A DNA stretch of 64,000 nucleotides from Phyllobacterium lublinensis (GTDB lineage: Bacteria > Pseudomonadota > Alphaproteobacteria > Rhizobiales > Rhizobiaceae), in the NCBI RefSeq assembly GCF_020164435.1, contig NZ_JAIUDQ010000002.1, positions 124,001 to 188,000 of the forward strand. The letters run 5' to 3'. Numbering within the stretch: position 1 is the stretch's first letter; the number at the start of each line of letters is the position of its first letter. This document shows positions 34,810-44,520 of the stretch, piece after piece. The position numbers and the translations under genes were made by a program. The notes beneath the pieces were generated by a model. The model was not told the DNA's origin. It did no database searches and saw nothing but the letters and a program-made list of their open reading frames with translations.

Positions 34810-34837
34810 CCGCTAGCAAGCACCTTGCGATGGTTGA

Positions 34838-34963
34838 TCCTCCCGCTGTCAGCGCGAGGGGTTGCGCATCATCAAGGGCTTGCGTGACAAAGACTATGGG
34901 CTGAGGGCCTTTGCTTTCGAGGATCTGGACGGCAACCGCATCGACGTAGGCCAACCAATCTGA
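34838..34963 (+). pseudogene. Remnant of a VOC/glyoxalase-family gene
   Basis: About 38 codons before the TGA at 34961-34963 read as the C-terminus of a glyoxalase/bleomycin-resistance-type (VOC) domain: DKDYGLRAFAFEDLDGNRI, with the DLDGN turn and Glu of the metal site region, ending DVGQPI. In the same frame an upstream stop (TGA near 34837) cuts the sequence, so the first 80 or more residues are gone. It is a short gene fossil behind prfC. Confidence 0.6.
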
Positions 34964-34970
34964 TCTCAGC

Positions 34971-34992
34971 GGGGAGGGATCGCTCCCTCCCC
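34971..34992. terminator. Bidirectional hairpin between prfC and the acyl-CoA ligase gene
   Basis: GGGGAGGGA (34971-34979) and TCCCTCCCC (34984-34992) form a perfect 9-bp stem with loop TCGC. It lies between convergent genes. The T-run is poor on both sides (GGTTTGTCC on the plus strand), so termination may be partial. Confidence 0.65.
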
Positions 34993-35000
34993 GGTTTGTC

Positions 35001-37379
35001 CTAGTTCCGCAATTCCCGGCGCAGAATCTTGCCGACATTGCTTTTCGGCAGATCCTCACGGAATTCGACCGAGCGCGGTCGTTTGTAGTTGGTGAGCCGT
35101 TCGGCGCAGAAGGCCTTTACGGCTTCTTCCGTCAGCGCCGGATCCTTGCGTACGATAAAGAGTTTGACCGACTCGCCGGAATTGTCGTTGGGGACACCGA
35201 CGGCCGCGGCTTCGCGAATTCCGGGGTGCTCCATTGCGACCTCTTCGATCTCGTTGGGATAGACATTGAAGCCGGATACCAGGATCATGTCTTTCTTGCG
35301 ATCGACGATCTTCGTGTAGCCGCGCTCGTCCATGTAGCCCATGTCGCCGGACCGGAAGAAACCGTCTGCAGTCATCACCTTCTCGGTCTCATCGGGGCGG
35401 TTCCAATAGCCCGCCATGACCTGCGGCCCCCGTATGCAGATTTCGCCGACCTCCAGGAAGGGAAGCTCCTTGCCATTGTCGTCCCGGATGGAAAAATCCG
35501 TTGAGGGCAGGGGGAGACCGATTGTCCCGGAGAATTCCGTGGCGTCGAGCCGATTCGCCGATGCTACGGGGGATGTCTCCGACAGACCATAACCTTCGGT
35601 GATCAGGCAGCCTGTCACTTGCTGCCAGCGGTCGGCAACCGGCTTCTGCACAGCCATTCCGCCACCAAGCGAAAGGATCAATCCGGAGAAGTCGAGCTTG
35701 CGAAAATCTTCATTGTTCAGGAGGCCGTTGAACAGCGTATTCAGGCCGGGGAAGATGTGCATCTTGTGCTTCTGCAGTTCCTTCACGAAGCCCGGAATAT
35801 CGCGTGGGTTGGGAATAAGCACATTGAGTGCGCCCTGCTCCATCCCCATCATCGCGTTCACCGTGAGGGCGAAAATATGGTAGAGCGGCAGCGCGCAGAT
35901 GAATGTCAGGTCGTTGGGCCGCCCCTTGATGCGGTAGGCGACATCGCACCACAGCCGCATCTGAGCGACATTGGAAACAATGTTGCTGTGCGTCAGGATC
36001 GCGCCTTTGGAGACGCCCGTGGTTCCGCCAGTATATTGCAGGAACGCGATGTCCTGCCCCGTGACGGCAACGGGCTTCAAGGTCTGGCCCGCGCCCTTGG
36101 CCAACGCAGTCTTGAAAGGCGTGTGTCCGGGCAATGACCATGCAGGGACCATCTTCTTGACCCGGCGCACCACGAGGTTCACCAGATGGCCCTTGAGGCC
36201 CATCATGTCTCCCATGGCCGCGACGACGACGTGCTGTACCGGTGTCTTGGTGATAACCTTCGCCAGCGTGGCGGCAAAGTTTTCCAATATGACAATGGCT
36301 TTCGCGCCGCTGTCCTTCAACTGGTGCTCAAGTTCGCGTGGCGTATAGAGCGGGTTGATGTTGACGACGGTCAGGCCGGCGCGGAGGATGGCCGCAATCG
36401 TAACCGGATATTGCAGCACGTTGGGCATCATCACCGCGACGCGGTCGCCTTTGACAAGTCCGCGCGACTGGAACCATGCGGCCATGGACTTGGCATGTCG
36501 ATCGAGCTCGGCATAGGTAATGGACTTGCCCATGCAGCTGAAAGCCGGGCGGTTGGCATATTTCTCGAAGGCCATGGCGAACAAATCGCCGACCGATTCA
36601 TATTGCACGGCGGCTATGTCGGCGGGAACACCATCCGGATAGGAGTTCACCCAGAGCTTGGCACGGGTCACCGTCTCCTTGGCCTTCGCCGGTTGCGCCT
36701 TGGCTTCTGGCGCACGTTTTCCGGTTTTCATGGCGGGTGTAGTTGTGTTCGCCGCCGTTGCCGCTTTGACTGGAGCCTGGGCGACCATGGCGCCTTTTGC
36801 CGGCTTGGCCGGTGTCGTTGCCGGCTCTGCAGGCAAATCCGCCTTCACGGGTGCAGCCTTGGCATTGGAAGCCGATGACCTGGATTTAACAGGACTGGCT
36901 GCTTTGACTGGAGCCTGGGCGACCTTGGCGCCTTTCGCCGGCTTGGCCGGCGTCGTTGCCGGCTCTGCAGGCAAGTCCTCCTTCAAGGCTGCGGCCTTGG
37001 CATTGGAAGCCGATGGCTTGGATTTTTCAGGACTGGTCGTCTTGTCCAGATCCTTGGTCGTCACCTTTGCAATATTGGCTGGCTTGGCGGGTGCTTTTGC
37101 CGGTTTGGTCCCAGCTGCCGCTTCTGCCACAATCGCCGGCTTGGCTTTTGCCTTGGGCGAAGATGGCTTGGCCGCAGCCCCAACTTCAGCCGTTTTAGCA
37201 AGAACCTTGCGGGCCTTGCCGGCGTTCGACGTTGTGGCGGAATCACCGCTACTCGCGGCGGTCTTGACAATACCGGTTGGTTTTTTTGTTGCTGATACAG
37301 CGGTCTTTGCCGCCTTCTCCGATGCCGGTTGCGCCGGCGCGCGCTTGCGCGCTTTTGCCGGTGTTGTCTCTTTCGCCAC
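35001..37379 (-). CDS. Long-chain acyl-CoA ligase with an Ala/Lys/Pro-rich N-terminal tail
   Basis: 792 residues; normal ligases have about 560. The catalytic part begins near residue 241 (KLWVNSYPDGVPADI) and holds the AMP-binding motif LQYTGGTTGVSKGA, ITEGYGLSETSPV, SGDMGYMDERGYTKI and the C-terminal Lys region LPKSNVGKILRREL. It activates long-chain fatty acids as CoA esters. Residues 1-240 are a low-complexity basic tail of Ala, Lys and Pro, like histone H1 tails, with two copies of a 46-residue unit (119-164 and 165-210). The frame is open throughout and starts at ATG 37379 with AGGTTAAA upstream; no alternative start is evident at the domain border. Function of the tail is unknown. Confidence 0.9.
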   Translation of the reverse strand: MAKETTPAKARKRAPAQPASEKAAKTAVSATKKPTGIVKTAASSGDSATTSNAGKARKVLAKTAEVGAAAKPSSPKAKAKPAIVAEAAAGTKPAKAPAKPANIAKVTTKDLDKTTSPEKSKPSASNAKAAALKEDLPAEPATTPAKPAKGAKVAQAPVKAASPVKSRSSASNAKAAPVKADLPAEPATTPAKPAKGAMVAQAPVKAATAANTTTPAMKTGKRAPEAKAQPAKAKETVTRAKLWVNSYPDGVPADIAAVQYESVGDLFAMAFEKYANRPAFSCMGKSITYAELDRHAKSMAAWFQSRGLVKGDRVAVMMPNVLQYPVTIAAILRAGLTVVNINPLYTPRELEHQLKDSGAKAIVILENFAATLAKVITKTPVQHVVVAAMGDMMGLKGHLVNLVVRRVKKMVPAWSLPGHTPFKTALAKGAGQTLKPVAVTGQDIAFLQYTGGTTGVSKGAILTHSNIVSNVAQMRLWCDVAYRIKGRPNDLTFICALPLYHIFALTVNAMMGMEQGALNVLIPNPRDIPGFVKELQKHKMHIFPGLNTLFNGLLNNEDFRKLDFSGLILSLGGGMAVQKPVADRWQQVTGCLITEGYGLSETSPVASANRLDATEFSGTIGLPLPSTDFSIRDDNGKELPFLEVGEICIRGPQVMAGYWNRPDETEKVMTADGFFRSGDMGYMDERGYTKIVDRKKDMILVSGFNVYPNEIEEVAMEHPGIREAAAVGVPNDNSGESVKLFIVRKDPALTEEAVKAFCAERLTNYKRPRSVEFREDLPKSNVGKILRRELRN
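36750..37025 (-). repeat. Two tandem 138-bp repeats in the acyl-CoA ligase tail
   Basis: Positions 36888-37025 and 36750-36887 encode 46-residue units that share ASNAKAA, DLPAEPATTPAKPAKGA and VAQAPVKAA. The DNA copies are close to identical, so the duplication is recent or kept alike by recombination. Confidence 0.85.
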
Positions 37380-37774
37380 TTTAACCTCCCAGTTAGCTCT
37401 CTTGAAGCCGTGCGCGGTTCCCCAAAACCCCGCGCATGCTACTCAACAATTCTATCTATTGCGAGAGGTGTCGCTCGCGCAAGTATTTACATTAACGTAA
37501 ACGTAAAAATGCAGATGCGATTGTTTCCCATCAGTCACCCAAAGAGCACGATATGGGCGCAAAGTTGCCACGGTTCGCCTCGACAAAGCACGGACTCCTC
37601 CTTCATCTTGTTAGTGCAAGTTTTGTTCATTCAGAGTCGTTCTGCGGGCAGGTCAAGCCAAGCCGGTCTTGCCTGATGGGTTGGTGTCGGCAAATGTTCC
37701 GGTTGCTGACCGACCGGAATATTGGACTGATTTTGAATAGACGGGCCTGCTCGATCGATCGACATGGATTCGCC
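37380..37774. other. Divergent promoter region between ligase and antiporter genes
   Basis: About 395 bases hold both promoters. The stretch near 37480-37520 has short repeated ttaacgtaaacgtaaa units, A+T-rich, perhaps a regulator site. The frame in front of the antiporter is open upstream but shows no membrane or conserved sequence, so I treat it as noncoding. Confidence 0.45.
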
Positions 37775-39406
37775 GTGGAAACAATAACCGTTATCCTGCT
37801 GATGCTGCTGGCAGTCGTAGTCAGCGATTCCATAACCCGCATGCTTCCACTGCCGGTCCCGTTGCCGCTGGTTCAGATCGGACTTGGCGCGGCAATCGCA
37901 TCTGTGACGACCATTCGCGTGGAGCTGGATCCGGATATCTTCTTTCTTCTGTTTCTGCCGCCACTGCTGTTCCTCGATGGCTGGCGCATCCCCAAGGAAG
38001 GTCTTTTCCGCGACAAGGGCATCATTCTGGAGATGGCGCTCGGCCTTGTCATTTTTACCGTTATCGGGGTCGGGTTCCTCGTCCATTGGATGATTCCGGG
38101 AGTACCGCTGCCGGTCGCCTTTGCACTGGCGGCGATCGTTTCTCCGACCGACCCCATTGCCGTTTCCTCGATTGCTGCCCGCGTACCGATCCCGTCGCGG
38201 ATGATGCATATCCTTGAGGGTGAATCGCTGCTCAATGATGCATCTGGCCTCGTCTGTATGCGTTTTGCCGTAGCTGCCATGCTGACCGGTTCGTTCTCAT
38301 TGTCGGAAGCCTTCCTTACTTTCCTGTGGCTTGCATTTGCCGGTATTGCCATCGGGGTCGGCGTTACAGTCGGGGTGACGCGAGGCAAGGCATTTCTGAC
38401 CCGGCACCTTGGTGAGGAAAGTGGCTCGCAAATCCTCATCAGCCTGCTCATTCCTTTTGGCGCCTATCTCCTTGCGGAACATGTTCACGCGTCGGGAATT
38501 CTTGCGGCTGTCGCCGCCGGCATAACCATGAGTTATGCTGAAACCACCGGCCAGTCACTCGCGCTGACGCGCGTCCGGCGTACCGCGGTCTGGGACACTG
38601 CACAGTTTGCGGCCAATGGGGCCATCTTCGTGCTGCTGGGCGAACAATTGCCTGGAATATTCTCCGGCGCTGTCGAAAACGTCCAGGCGGGCAGTGCGAG
38701 TCCCTTGTGGCTCGGCGTCTACGTTGTCGTCATTTATGCGGCATTGGCAGCATTGCGCTTCCTGTGGGTGTGGGCATCATGGCGCATTGCCCTTGCCCGT
38801 CCGGCAAGCGGCAAGCAGTCAGTGGTGCGACCAAGCTGGCAGCTCGTTGCTACCATGTCCTTTGCAGGCGTGCGCGGTGCCATCACCCTTGCGGGTATAT
38901 TGACGCTTCCTCTCTTTCTCACGGATGGGAGCCTGTTCCCGGCCCGCGACCTCGTCATTTTCCTGGCAGCGGGCGTTATTATCCTGTCGCTGATCATGGC
39001 GAGCATCTGCCTTCCCCGGCTACTCAGGAATATGGACCTGCCTGCCGAAGATTCGCATCAGCGCGAAGAAGATTACGCACGTATTGCAGCGGCAGAGGCT
39101 GCGATCATGGCGGTCGAACGTGCGCAGCATGAACTCGCTGCGGGCCGTGCTGACGCCGACGTCTACGTTGACGTAGCCACACGGATCATGGAGCTTTACC
39201 GCAAGCGCATCGATGGACGCATGCACCTTGGCGAAGAGCGCGAGCAAACGGCGCGCAGCGAGGAGATTGAAAGGCTCCTGCGTATCACAGCGCTCAAGGC
39301 CGAGCGCCAGGAAATCTACCGGCTTGTACGGGCAAGAAGGCTGGAAAGCAGCATGGCCACGAGGATGGTCCGGGATATTGACCTGCTGGAAGCCAGATAC
39401 GGCTAG
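37775..39406 (+). CDS. Na+/H+ antiporter (CPA1/NhaP type)
   Basis: About 543 residues from the GTG at 37775. The membrane domain has about 12 segments, with PTDPIAV and NDASGLV (ion-binding region), FLLFLPPLLFLDGWRI early and GVRGAITLAG late, followed by a charged cytoplasmic helical tail (residues 430-543). It exchanges Na+ or K+ for H+ across the inner membrane. The GTG start is chosen because the first membrane segment (ITVILLMLLAVVV) follows at once; the upstream open frame from 37553 looks noncoding. Its stop overlaps the stop of the convergent GMC gene by the palindrome CTAG. Confidence 0.9.
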   Translation: METITVILLMLLAVVVSDSITRMLPLPVPLPLVQIGLGAAIASVTTIRVELDPDIFFLLFLPPLLFLDGWRIPKEGLFRDKGIILEMALGLVIFTVIGVGFLVHWMIPGVPLPVAFALAAIVSPTDPIAVSSIAARVPIPSRMMHILEGESLLNDASGLVCMRFAVAAMLTGSFSLSEAFLTFLWLAFAGIAIGVGVTVGVTRGKAFLTRHLGEESGSQILISLLIPFGAYLLAEHVHASGILAAVAAGITMSYAETTGQSLALTRVRRTAVWDTAQFAANGAIFVLLGEQLPGIFSGAVENVQAGSASPLWLGVYVVVIYAALAALRFLWVWASWRIALARPASGKQSVVRPSWQLVATMSFAGVRGAITLAGILTLPLFLTDGSLFPARDLVIFLAAGVIILSLIMASICLPRLLRNMDLPAEDSHQREEDYARIAAAEAAIMAVERAQHELAAGRADADVYVDVATRIMELYRKRIDGRMHLGEEREQTARSEEIERLLRITALKAERQEIYRLVRARRLESSMATRMVRDIDLLEARYG

Positions 39407-41016
39407 GTCTGGTCTTCCAGCACAAGCTCAGCACCCTTGGCACCCACCATCATGGCAGCGGCATTGGTATTGCCGGAGATGATATTGGGGAATACCGAGC
39501 AGTCGATGATGCGCAGGCCCTCGATCCCGTGGACGCGAAGCCGTGGGTCGACGACGGATTGCGCGGGATCCGCACCCATCCTGCAGGTGGAAACCGGATG
39601 GTACACGGTGCCGCTGCGTTTCCTGAAATCGGCAATCAACTCCTCATCGTTCTGGCAACGCGGGCCCGGCAGAAGTTCCTCGACGATCAATCTGGACATG
39701 GTAGGCGTCGCGGCGACCTTGCGCAGGAATTTCACCGCATCCAGCATCTCCGCCACATCATGGTCCGTCGAGAAAGCGTTGGGCACAATCCGGGGCTGAT
39801 CCAGCGGATTGCTGGAACGGATATGGATAGAGCCAACGCTGGTCGGGCGGCAATTGGACAGGCCGATTGAAAACCCTGGCCAGGGGTCCGGGGTCAGGAT
39901 GGGCCGCTCGCCGGCCTTCGGCACCACGGTGGAGAACGCCTGGAAATAGAGCTGCATGTTGGCGCGCTTGCGCGACGGGTCGGTGCGGAAGAAGCCGCCT
40001 CCCTGATTCATGCTGATCGACAGTGGGCCAGTCCGCAACAGCAGGTATTCGATTCCCGCCAGCATTTTGCCCCACCACGGCCGGAGTACCTGGTTAAGTG
40101 AAGAAACATTGGCCTTGTAGGTGTAGTTGATCCCGAGATGATCCTGCAGGTTTTCTCCCACCTGAGCGTTGTGATGGACGACAGGGATATCAAGTCCTCG
40201 CAAGCGTGTCGCCTCGCCGATGCCCGATAGTTCGAGCAGTTGCGGCGTATTGATGGTTCCGCCCGCAAGGATAACCTCCCGACCTGCCTTGACCGCCTCC
40301 TGCCTGCCGTGGCGTGTGAACTCGACCCCGGTCGCTCGCTGTCCGTCGAAGGTGATCCGCGTCACCATCGCGTTCGTGAGCACTGTCACATTCGGCCTCT
40401 TCATTGCTGGCCGGAGGAAAGCCCGGGCGGCGGACATACGCCGACCGCCCTTGGTCGTAAGCTGGAATGGACCGACGCCTTCCTGCGTTACCCCATTGAA
40501 GTCGGGATTATACCGTAGTCCGGTCTCCTGGGCGGCCTTGATCAGCTGGTTTGCGAGGGGATGAAATAGTTTCGAGCAATCGGTGATCTCAAGCGGGCCA
40601 CCACGTCCGAGGCTGTTTGGTGGCCCCGCGTGATTTTCAAGCGAGCGGAACACCGGCAGCAAGTCGGCTGCACCCCAGCCAGGATTCCCGTGGTCGCGCC
40701 ACTCATCGAAATCCTCCGTGGCGCCGCGGACATAGACCATCGCATTGATTGAACTTGACCCGCCAAGCACCTTGCCGCGCGGCCAGTAATCGGCGGTTCC
40801 TCCGAGACCTGGATCAGGTTCGGCGCGATACATCCAGTTGACCGATCTGTCATAGAATGTCTTGCCATAGCCCAGCGGCATGGACACGAAAAAGCGCCGG
40901 TCGCTGCCGCCCGCCTCCAGCACGAGCACCGTATAGCGCCCGTTCGCGGACAGCCGCTCCGCCACGACCGAACCGGCCGATCCAGATCCGACGATGACAA
41001 AATCGAAAGCGCGCAT
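39403..41016 (-). CDS. GMC-family FAD-dependent oxidoreductase (choline dehydrogenase-like)
   Basis: 537 residues. VIVGSGSAGSVVAERLS is the FAD-binding motif, WPRGKVLGGSSSINAMVYVRG is GMC signature 1 and AGGTINTPQLLELSGIG is signature 2; the C-terminal His pair region reads GTVYHPVSTCRMG, then NIISGNTNAAAMM. It oxidises an alcohol with FAD; choline or a polyol or aromatic alcohol is possible, but no betaine genes are nearby. The start is ATG 41016; an ATG at 41022 is equally possible. It converges with the antiporter gene. Confidence 0.88.
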   Translation of the reverse strand: MRAFDFVIVGSGSAGSVVAERLSANGRYTVLVLEAGGSDRRFFVSMPLGYGKTFYDRSVNWMYRAEPDPGLGGTADYWPRGKVLGGSSSINAMVYVRGATEDFDEWRDHGNPGWGAADLLPVFRSLENHAGPPNSLGRGGPLEITDCSKLFHPLANQLIKAAQETGLRYNPDFNGVTQEGVGPFQLTTKGGRRMSAARAFLRPAMKRPNVTVLTNAMVTRITFDGQRATGVEFTRHGRQEAVKAGREVILAGGTINTPQLLELSGIGEATRLRGLDIPVVHHNAQVGENLQDHLGINYTYKANVSSLNQVLRPWWGKMLAGIEYLLLRTGPLSISMNQGGGFFRTDPSRKRANMQLYFQAFSTVVPKAGERPILTPDPWPGFSIGLSNCRPTSVGSIHIRSSNPLDQPRIVPNAFSTDHDVAEMLDAVKFLRKVAATPTMSRLIVEELLPGPRCQNDEELIADFRKRSGTVYHPVSTCRMGADPAQSVVDPRLRVHGIEGLRIIDCSVFPNIISGNTNAAAMMVGAKGAELVLEDQT

Positions 41017-41134
41017 GAACATCTTACCCGGTGCGAAATCGCATGCGGTCAGGATATCCGGCTTCGGCTCCACAAACCCAAACGGCTTTCCGCCATGGCT
41101 TATGGAAATTGCGACAGGCCGGCGGGAATTTGTC

Positions 41135-41578
41135 TCAGCTTCCGCTCACTGCCTGGTTGAGGTTCTCGAAAAACTGCGTCGCAATTTTCTTGGACGTTGA
41201 TGCTATCAACCGGCTGCCGAGCTGTGCGATCTTGCCTCCCACATCGGCATTGACCACGTATTTCAGCACCGTCTCGCTGCCCTCCTCGATCAGGGTCACG
41301 TCAGCACCGCCCTTGGCAAAACCGGCTACGCCGCCCTTGCCTTCGCCGGAGATGGTATAGGAGGACGGGGGATTGAGATTGCTGAGTTCGACCTTGCCAT
41401 TGAAGCGGGCCTTGACTGGACCCATTTTGACACCCACGGTTGCTTCAAGTTCCGTGTCCGAAACCCTTTCAAGGCTTTCGCAGCCTGGAATGCATGCTTT
41501 CAACACCTCGGTATCGTTCAACGCTTTCCATACGGCATCGCGCGAAGCTGCTATCCGTTCTTCTCCCGTCAGATCCAT
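41135..41578 (-). CDS. CoxG-like SRPBCC protein
   Basis: 147 residues. LTGEERIAASRDAVWKALND, ACIPGCESLERV and VGVKMGPVKARFNGKVEL are hallmark stretches of the carbon-monoxide-dehydrogenase subunit G (CoxG) family, a SRPBCC lipid- or cofactor-binding fold. No CO dehydrogenase genes are visible in the window, so the name reflects family only. The last 40 residues have DVGGKIAQLGSRLIASTSKK, usual for the family. It lies upstream of the GMC gene by about 120 bases on the same strand. Confidence 0.88.
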   Translation of the reverse strand: MDLTGEERIAASRDAVWKALNDTEVLKACIPGCESLERVSDTELEATVGVKMGPVKARFNGKVELSNLNPPSSYTISGEGKGGVAGFAKGGADVTLIEEGSETVLKYVVNADVGGKIAQLGSRLIASTSKKIATQFFENLNQAVSGS

Positions 41579-41778
41579 CTTGATACCCTCCCTGCTGACG
41601 GAAAGTTAGAATAATATCCACGCAAATAGAAGCGCCCTTAACTGCAGTTCCGCCCGCATCCATCGCGCGCACTTGCCGTATTATGGAAAGTGCCGAGATT
41701 CTTGCGTTGATCGATTGAACTGAAGCCGATCCGGTGGCAGTTTGCCCACCAATCAATAGTGGCTTCAGGAGACAGGAC

Positions 41779-43431
41779 ATGGTGTCAGCACAAGCGAACG
41801 ACTTAAAGCGGTCGGTTCAGGCATTGAAAGCACATTGGAAAAAAGGTGCGCCGAAGAACATGCGTGACGCCTTCGCCGATGATCCCAAACGCTTCTCCCG
41901 CTATTCGCTTCAGCTCGACGATCTGCTGCTCGACTGGTCGAAATGCCTCGTCGACGACGAAGCGTTGGCGCTGCTTGCGGATCTGGCCAAGGTCGCCAAG
42001 GTCGAAGAGCGCCGTGACGCAATGTTTGCCGGCAAGCCAATCAACAACACGGAAGGACGCGCTGTCCTGCACGTCGCGTTGCGCAACCGCTCGGGCAAGC
42101 CGATCAAGGTCGATGGCAAGGATGTCATGCCCGGCGTCAAGGAAGTGCTGGATCACATGGCCGCCTTTGCCAATGGCTTGCGGTCGGGCACGATCAAGAG
42201 TTCGAAAGGCAAGCCGATCACAGACATTGTTAATATCGGCATCGGCGGTTCGGATCTGGGACCGGCCATGGCTACCCTTGCAATGTCGCCATATCATGAC
42301 GGCCCGAAAGCCCATTTCGTCTCCAATGTCGACGGCGCACACATCGCCGATACGCTCGCCGGACTTGATCCGGCCACAACGCTGATCATCGTCGCTTCGA
42401 AGACATTCACCACCATCGAGACCATGACCAATGCCAAGGCAGCACGCAAATGGATCGCGGATGCTCTTGGCGAAGCGGCGGTCGGAAAGCATTTCGCCGC
42501 CGTGTCCACGGCATTGGACAAGGTCGATGCCTTCGGTATCCCGGCTGATCGCATCTTCGGCTTCTGGGATTGGGTTGGCGGGCGCTATTCCATTTGGTCG
42601 GCCATCGGCCTGCCGTTGATGATCGCCATCGGCCCGGAGAATTTCGGCCGCTTTCTTGATGGCGCCCATGCCATGGACGAGCATTTCCGCAAGGCAGCGC
42701 TTTCCAAGAACCTGCCGATGATGCTGGGACTCGTCGGTTACTGGCACCGGGCCATTTCCGGATATACCAGCCGCGCGGTCATCCCATACGACCAGCGACT
42801 GTCCAGGCTTCCGGCCTATCTCCAGCAGCTGGACATGGAATCGAACGGCAAGGGCGTCACAGTCGACGGCAAGCCGGTTTCCGGCCCGACCGGACCCGTG
42901 GTCTGGGGCGAACCCGGTACCAACGGCCAGCATGCCTTCTTCCAACTGCTGCATCAGGGCACGGACACCATTCCTGTCGAATTCATTGTTGCCGCCAAAG
43001 GCCACGAACCACATCTTGATAACCAGCATGAGATGCTGCTTGCGAACTGTCTCGCCCAGTCGGAGGCACTGATGAAGGGCCGCACCCTGGAAGAGGCCAG
43101 CGCCCAGCTCAAGGCCAAGAACCTGCCCCAAGCGGAAGTGAAGCGGATCGCCCCGCATCGGGTCTTCACCGGGAACCGGCCATCGATCACAATCATCCAC
43201 GACAAGCTCGACCCTTACACACTCGGCCGCCTGATAGCCCTCTATGAGCACCGCGTCTTCGTCGAGGCGCAGCTGTTCGGCATCAACGCCTTCGATCAGT
43301 GGGGTGTGGAACTCGGCAAGGAACTGGCGACCGAACTGCTGCCGGTGGTTTCCGGTGAGGTAAAGCCGAAGGGGAAGGACGCTTCCACGCAAGGTCTTGT
43401 CGCGCACCTGCGCAAGCGCCGCGGTAAATAG
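41779..43431 (+). CDS. pgi: Glucose-6-phosphate isomerase
   Basis: 550 residues, standard Pgi length. [29 protein letters not shown] and [15 protein letters not shown] are the signature stretches, with the active-site Glu and His in the expected order. It interconverts glucose 6-phosphate and fructose 6-phosphate. I chose ATG 41779, preceded by AGGAGACAGGAC. It may feed the fructose route of the polyol genes at the right end, but is not linked to them. Confidence 0.97.
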   Translation: MVSAQANDLKRSVQALKAHWKKGAPKNMRDAFADDPKRFSRYSLQLDDLLLDWSKCLVDDEALALLADLAKVAKVEERRDAMFAGKPINNTEGRAVLHVALRNRSGKPIKVDGKDVMPGVKEVLDHMAAFANGLRSGTIKSSKGKPITDIVNIGIGGSDLGPAMATLAMSPYHDGPKAHFVSNVDGAHIADTLAGLDPATTLIIVASKTFTTIETMTNAKAARKWIADALGEAAVGKHFAAVSTALDKVDAFGIPADRIFGFWDWVGGRYSIWSAIGLPLMIAIGPENFGRFLDGAHAMDEHFRKAALSKNLPMMLGLVGYWHRAISGYTSRAVIPYDQRLSRLPAYLQQLDMESNGKGVTVDGKPVSGPTGPVVWGEPGTNGQHAFFQLLHQGTDTIPVEFIVAAKGHEPHLDNQHEMLLANCLAQSEALMKGRTLEEASAQLKAKNLPQAEVKRIAPHRVFTGNRPSITIIHDKLDPYTLGRLIALYEHRVFVEAQLFGINAFDQWGVELGKELATELLPVVSGEVKPKGKDASTQGLVAHLRKRRGK

Positions 43432-43464
43432 GGCTAAGGTCAAAGACAGGATAACGGGAAGAGA

Positions 43465-44520
43465 ATGATGAAGACTGAAATGATTGCACTCGCGGGCGAT
43501 GTGCCGGGCAATTCGATTGAACTGCGCGTTCTGCGCTTCGAAGGCAGAAATGAAAAGGCCCCTAGCGCCTATCTGCAATCCTCCCTGCACGGTTCGGAGC
43601 TGCCGGGGCAGGCCGCACTCCATTTTCTCATTCCCATGCTTGAAAAGGCCGAGAAGGAAGGCCGCGTCGCCGGCAAAATTACAGTCGTTCCTCAGGCCAA
43701 TCCCCTCGGTTCTGCGCAATGGCTGGCGCATCAGCATCTCGGGCGTTTCGAGTTCTTCTCCAACGTCAACTTCAACCGTTCCTTCCCGCTTCTCGAAACC
43801 TTCGACACCTCCAAACTCCCGGAAATTGACGCACCGAAATCGCTCGCCGAGCGGCTCAAAGCCCAACTTCTGCGTCTGGCACTTCCACATGAAATCGTCC
43901 TTGACCTGCATTGCGACGACGAAAGCGAAAGTTACCTTTATATTCACAAAGCCTTCCTGCCCGAGATGTATGATCTCGCATCTGCTCTTGGATCGACAGC
44001 CGTCCTTTCCTGGGACAGCACGGCCGATGCGGCTTTCGAGGAAGCCTGCGCCCATCCGGTTCTGCACCTGCCGGAGGAGCAGCGGAAAGCACGGGCCGTC
44101 ACCACGGTCGAATTCCGCGGCCTGAACGACGTCGATGTCGAGACGGGTAGATCGGATGCCGAGGGGCTCTATCGTTTCCTCGTCCATCGCGGTGTCATCA
44201 GCGACAGCAGCATCGAATTGAAGGTCGATTTCAACGGGCCTGTCACCCCTCTTGAAAATGTCGAGATGATCCGCGCGCCACAGGGCGGTATGATCCTCTT
44301 TCATGTCGATATAGGTGATGAGGTGGAGGCGGGCGCGAAGCTCGCGACGGTGGTGACCGTACCCGGCGACCCAAATGGCGACGTGACATTGACCGCGCCT
44401 CAGGCTGGGCGAATTCTGACCCGCCGCAGTCATCGTTACACGCGGCGCGGGGATGACCTGCTGAAGTTGCTGGGCGCGAAACGTTCTGACAGCGCCAGAC
44501 CCGGATCGCTGGAAGCCTGA
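43465..44520 (+). CDS. Succinylglutamate desuccinylase/aspartoacylase-family deacylase
   Basis: 351 residues. Zinc carboxypeptidase-like motifs are QSSLHGSELPGQAAL (His and Glu ligands), and VLDLHCDDESESYLYIH (second His region). The C-terminal third resembles a beta domain of the AstE/AspA group, including GGMILFHVDIGDEVEAGAKL, a lipoyl-like turn. It hydrolyses an N-acyl amino acid or related amide; substrate is unknown. It overlaps the HAD gene by TGATG, so the two act together. Confidence 0.86.
   Translation: MMKTEMIALAGDVPGNSIELRVLRFEGRNEKAPSAYLQSSLHGSELPGQAALHFLIPMLEKAEKEGRVAGKITVVPQANPLGSAQWLAHQHLGRFEFFSNVNFNRSFPLLETFDTSKLPEIDAPKSLAERLKAQLLRLALPHEIVLDLHCDDESESYLYIHKAFLPEMYDLASALGSTAVLSWDSTADAAFEEACAHPVLHLPEEQRKARAVTTVEFRGLNDVDVETGRSDAEGLYRFLVHRGVISDSSIELKVDFNGPVTPLENVEMIRAPQGGMILFHVDIGDEVEAGAKLATVVTVPGDPNGDVTLTAPQAGRILTRRSHRYTRRGDDLLKLLGAKRSDSARPGSLEA

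Noticed and set aside
37553-37774. Longer start for the Na+/H+ antiporter
   Set aside because: The extra 74 codons have no membrane character or conservation signals; the GTG at 37775 places the first membrane helix at the N-terminus as expected.
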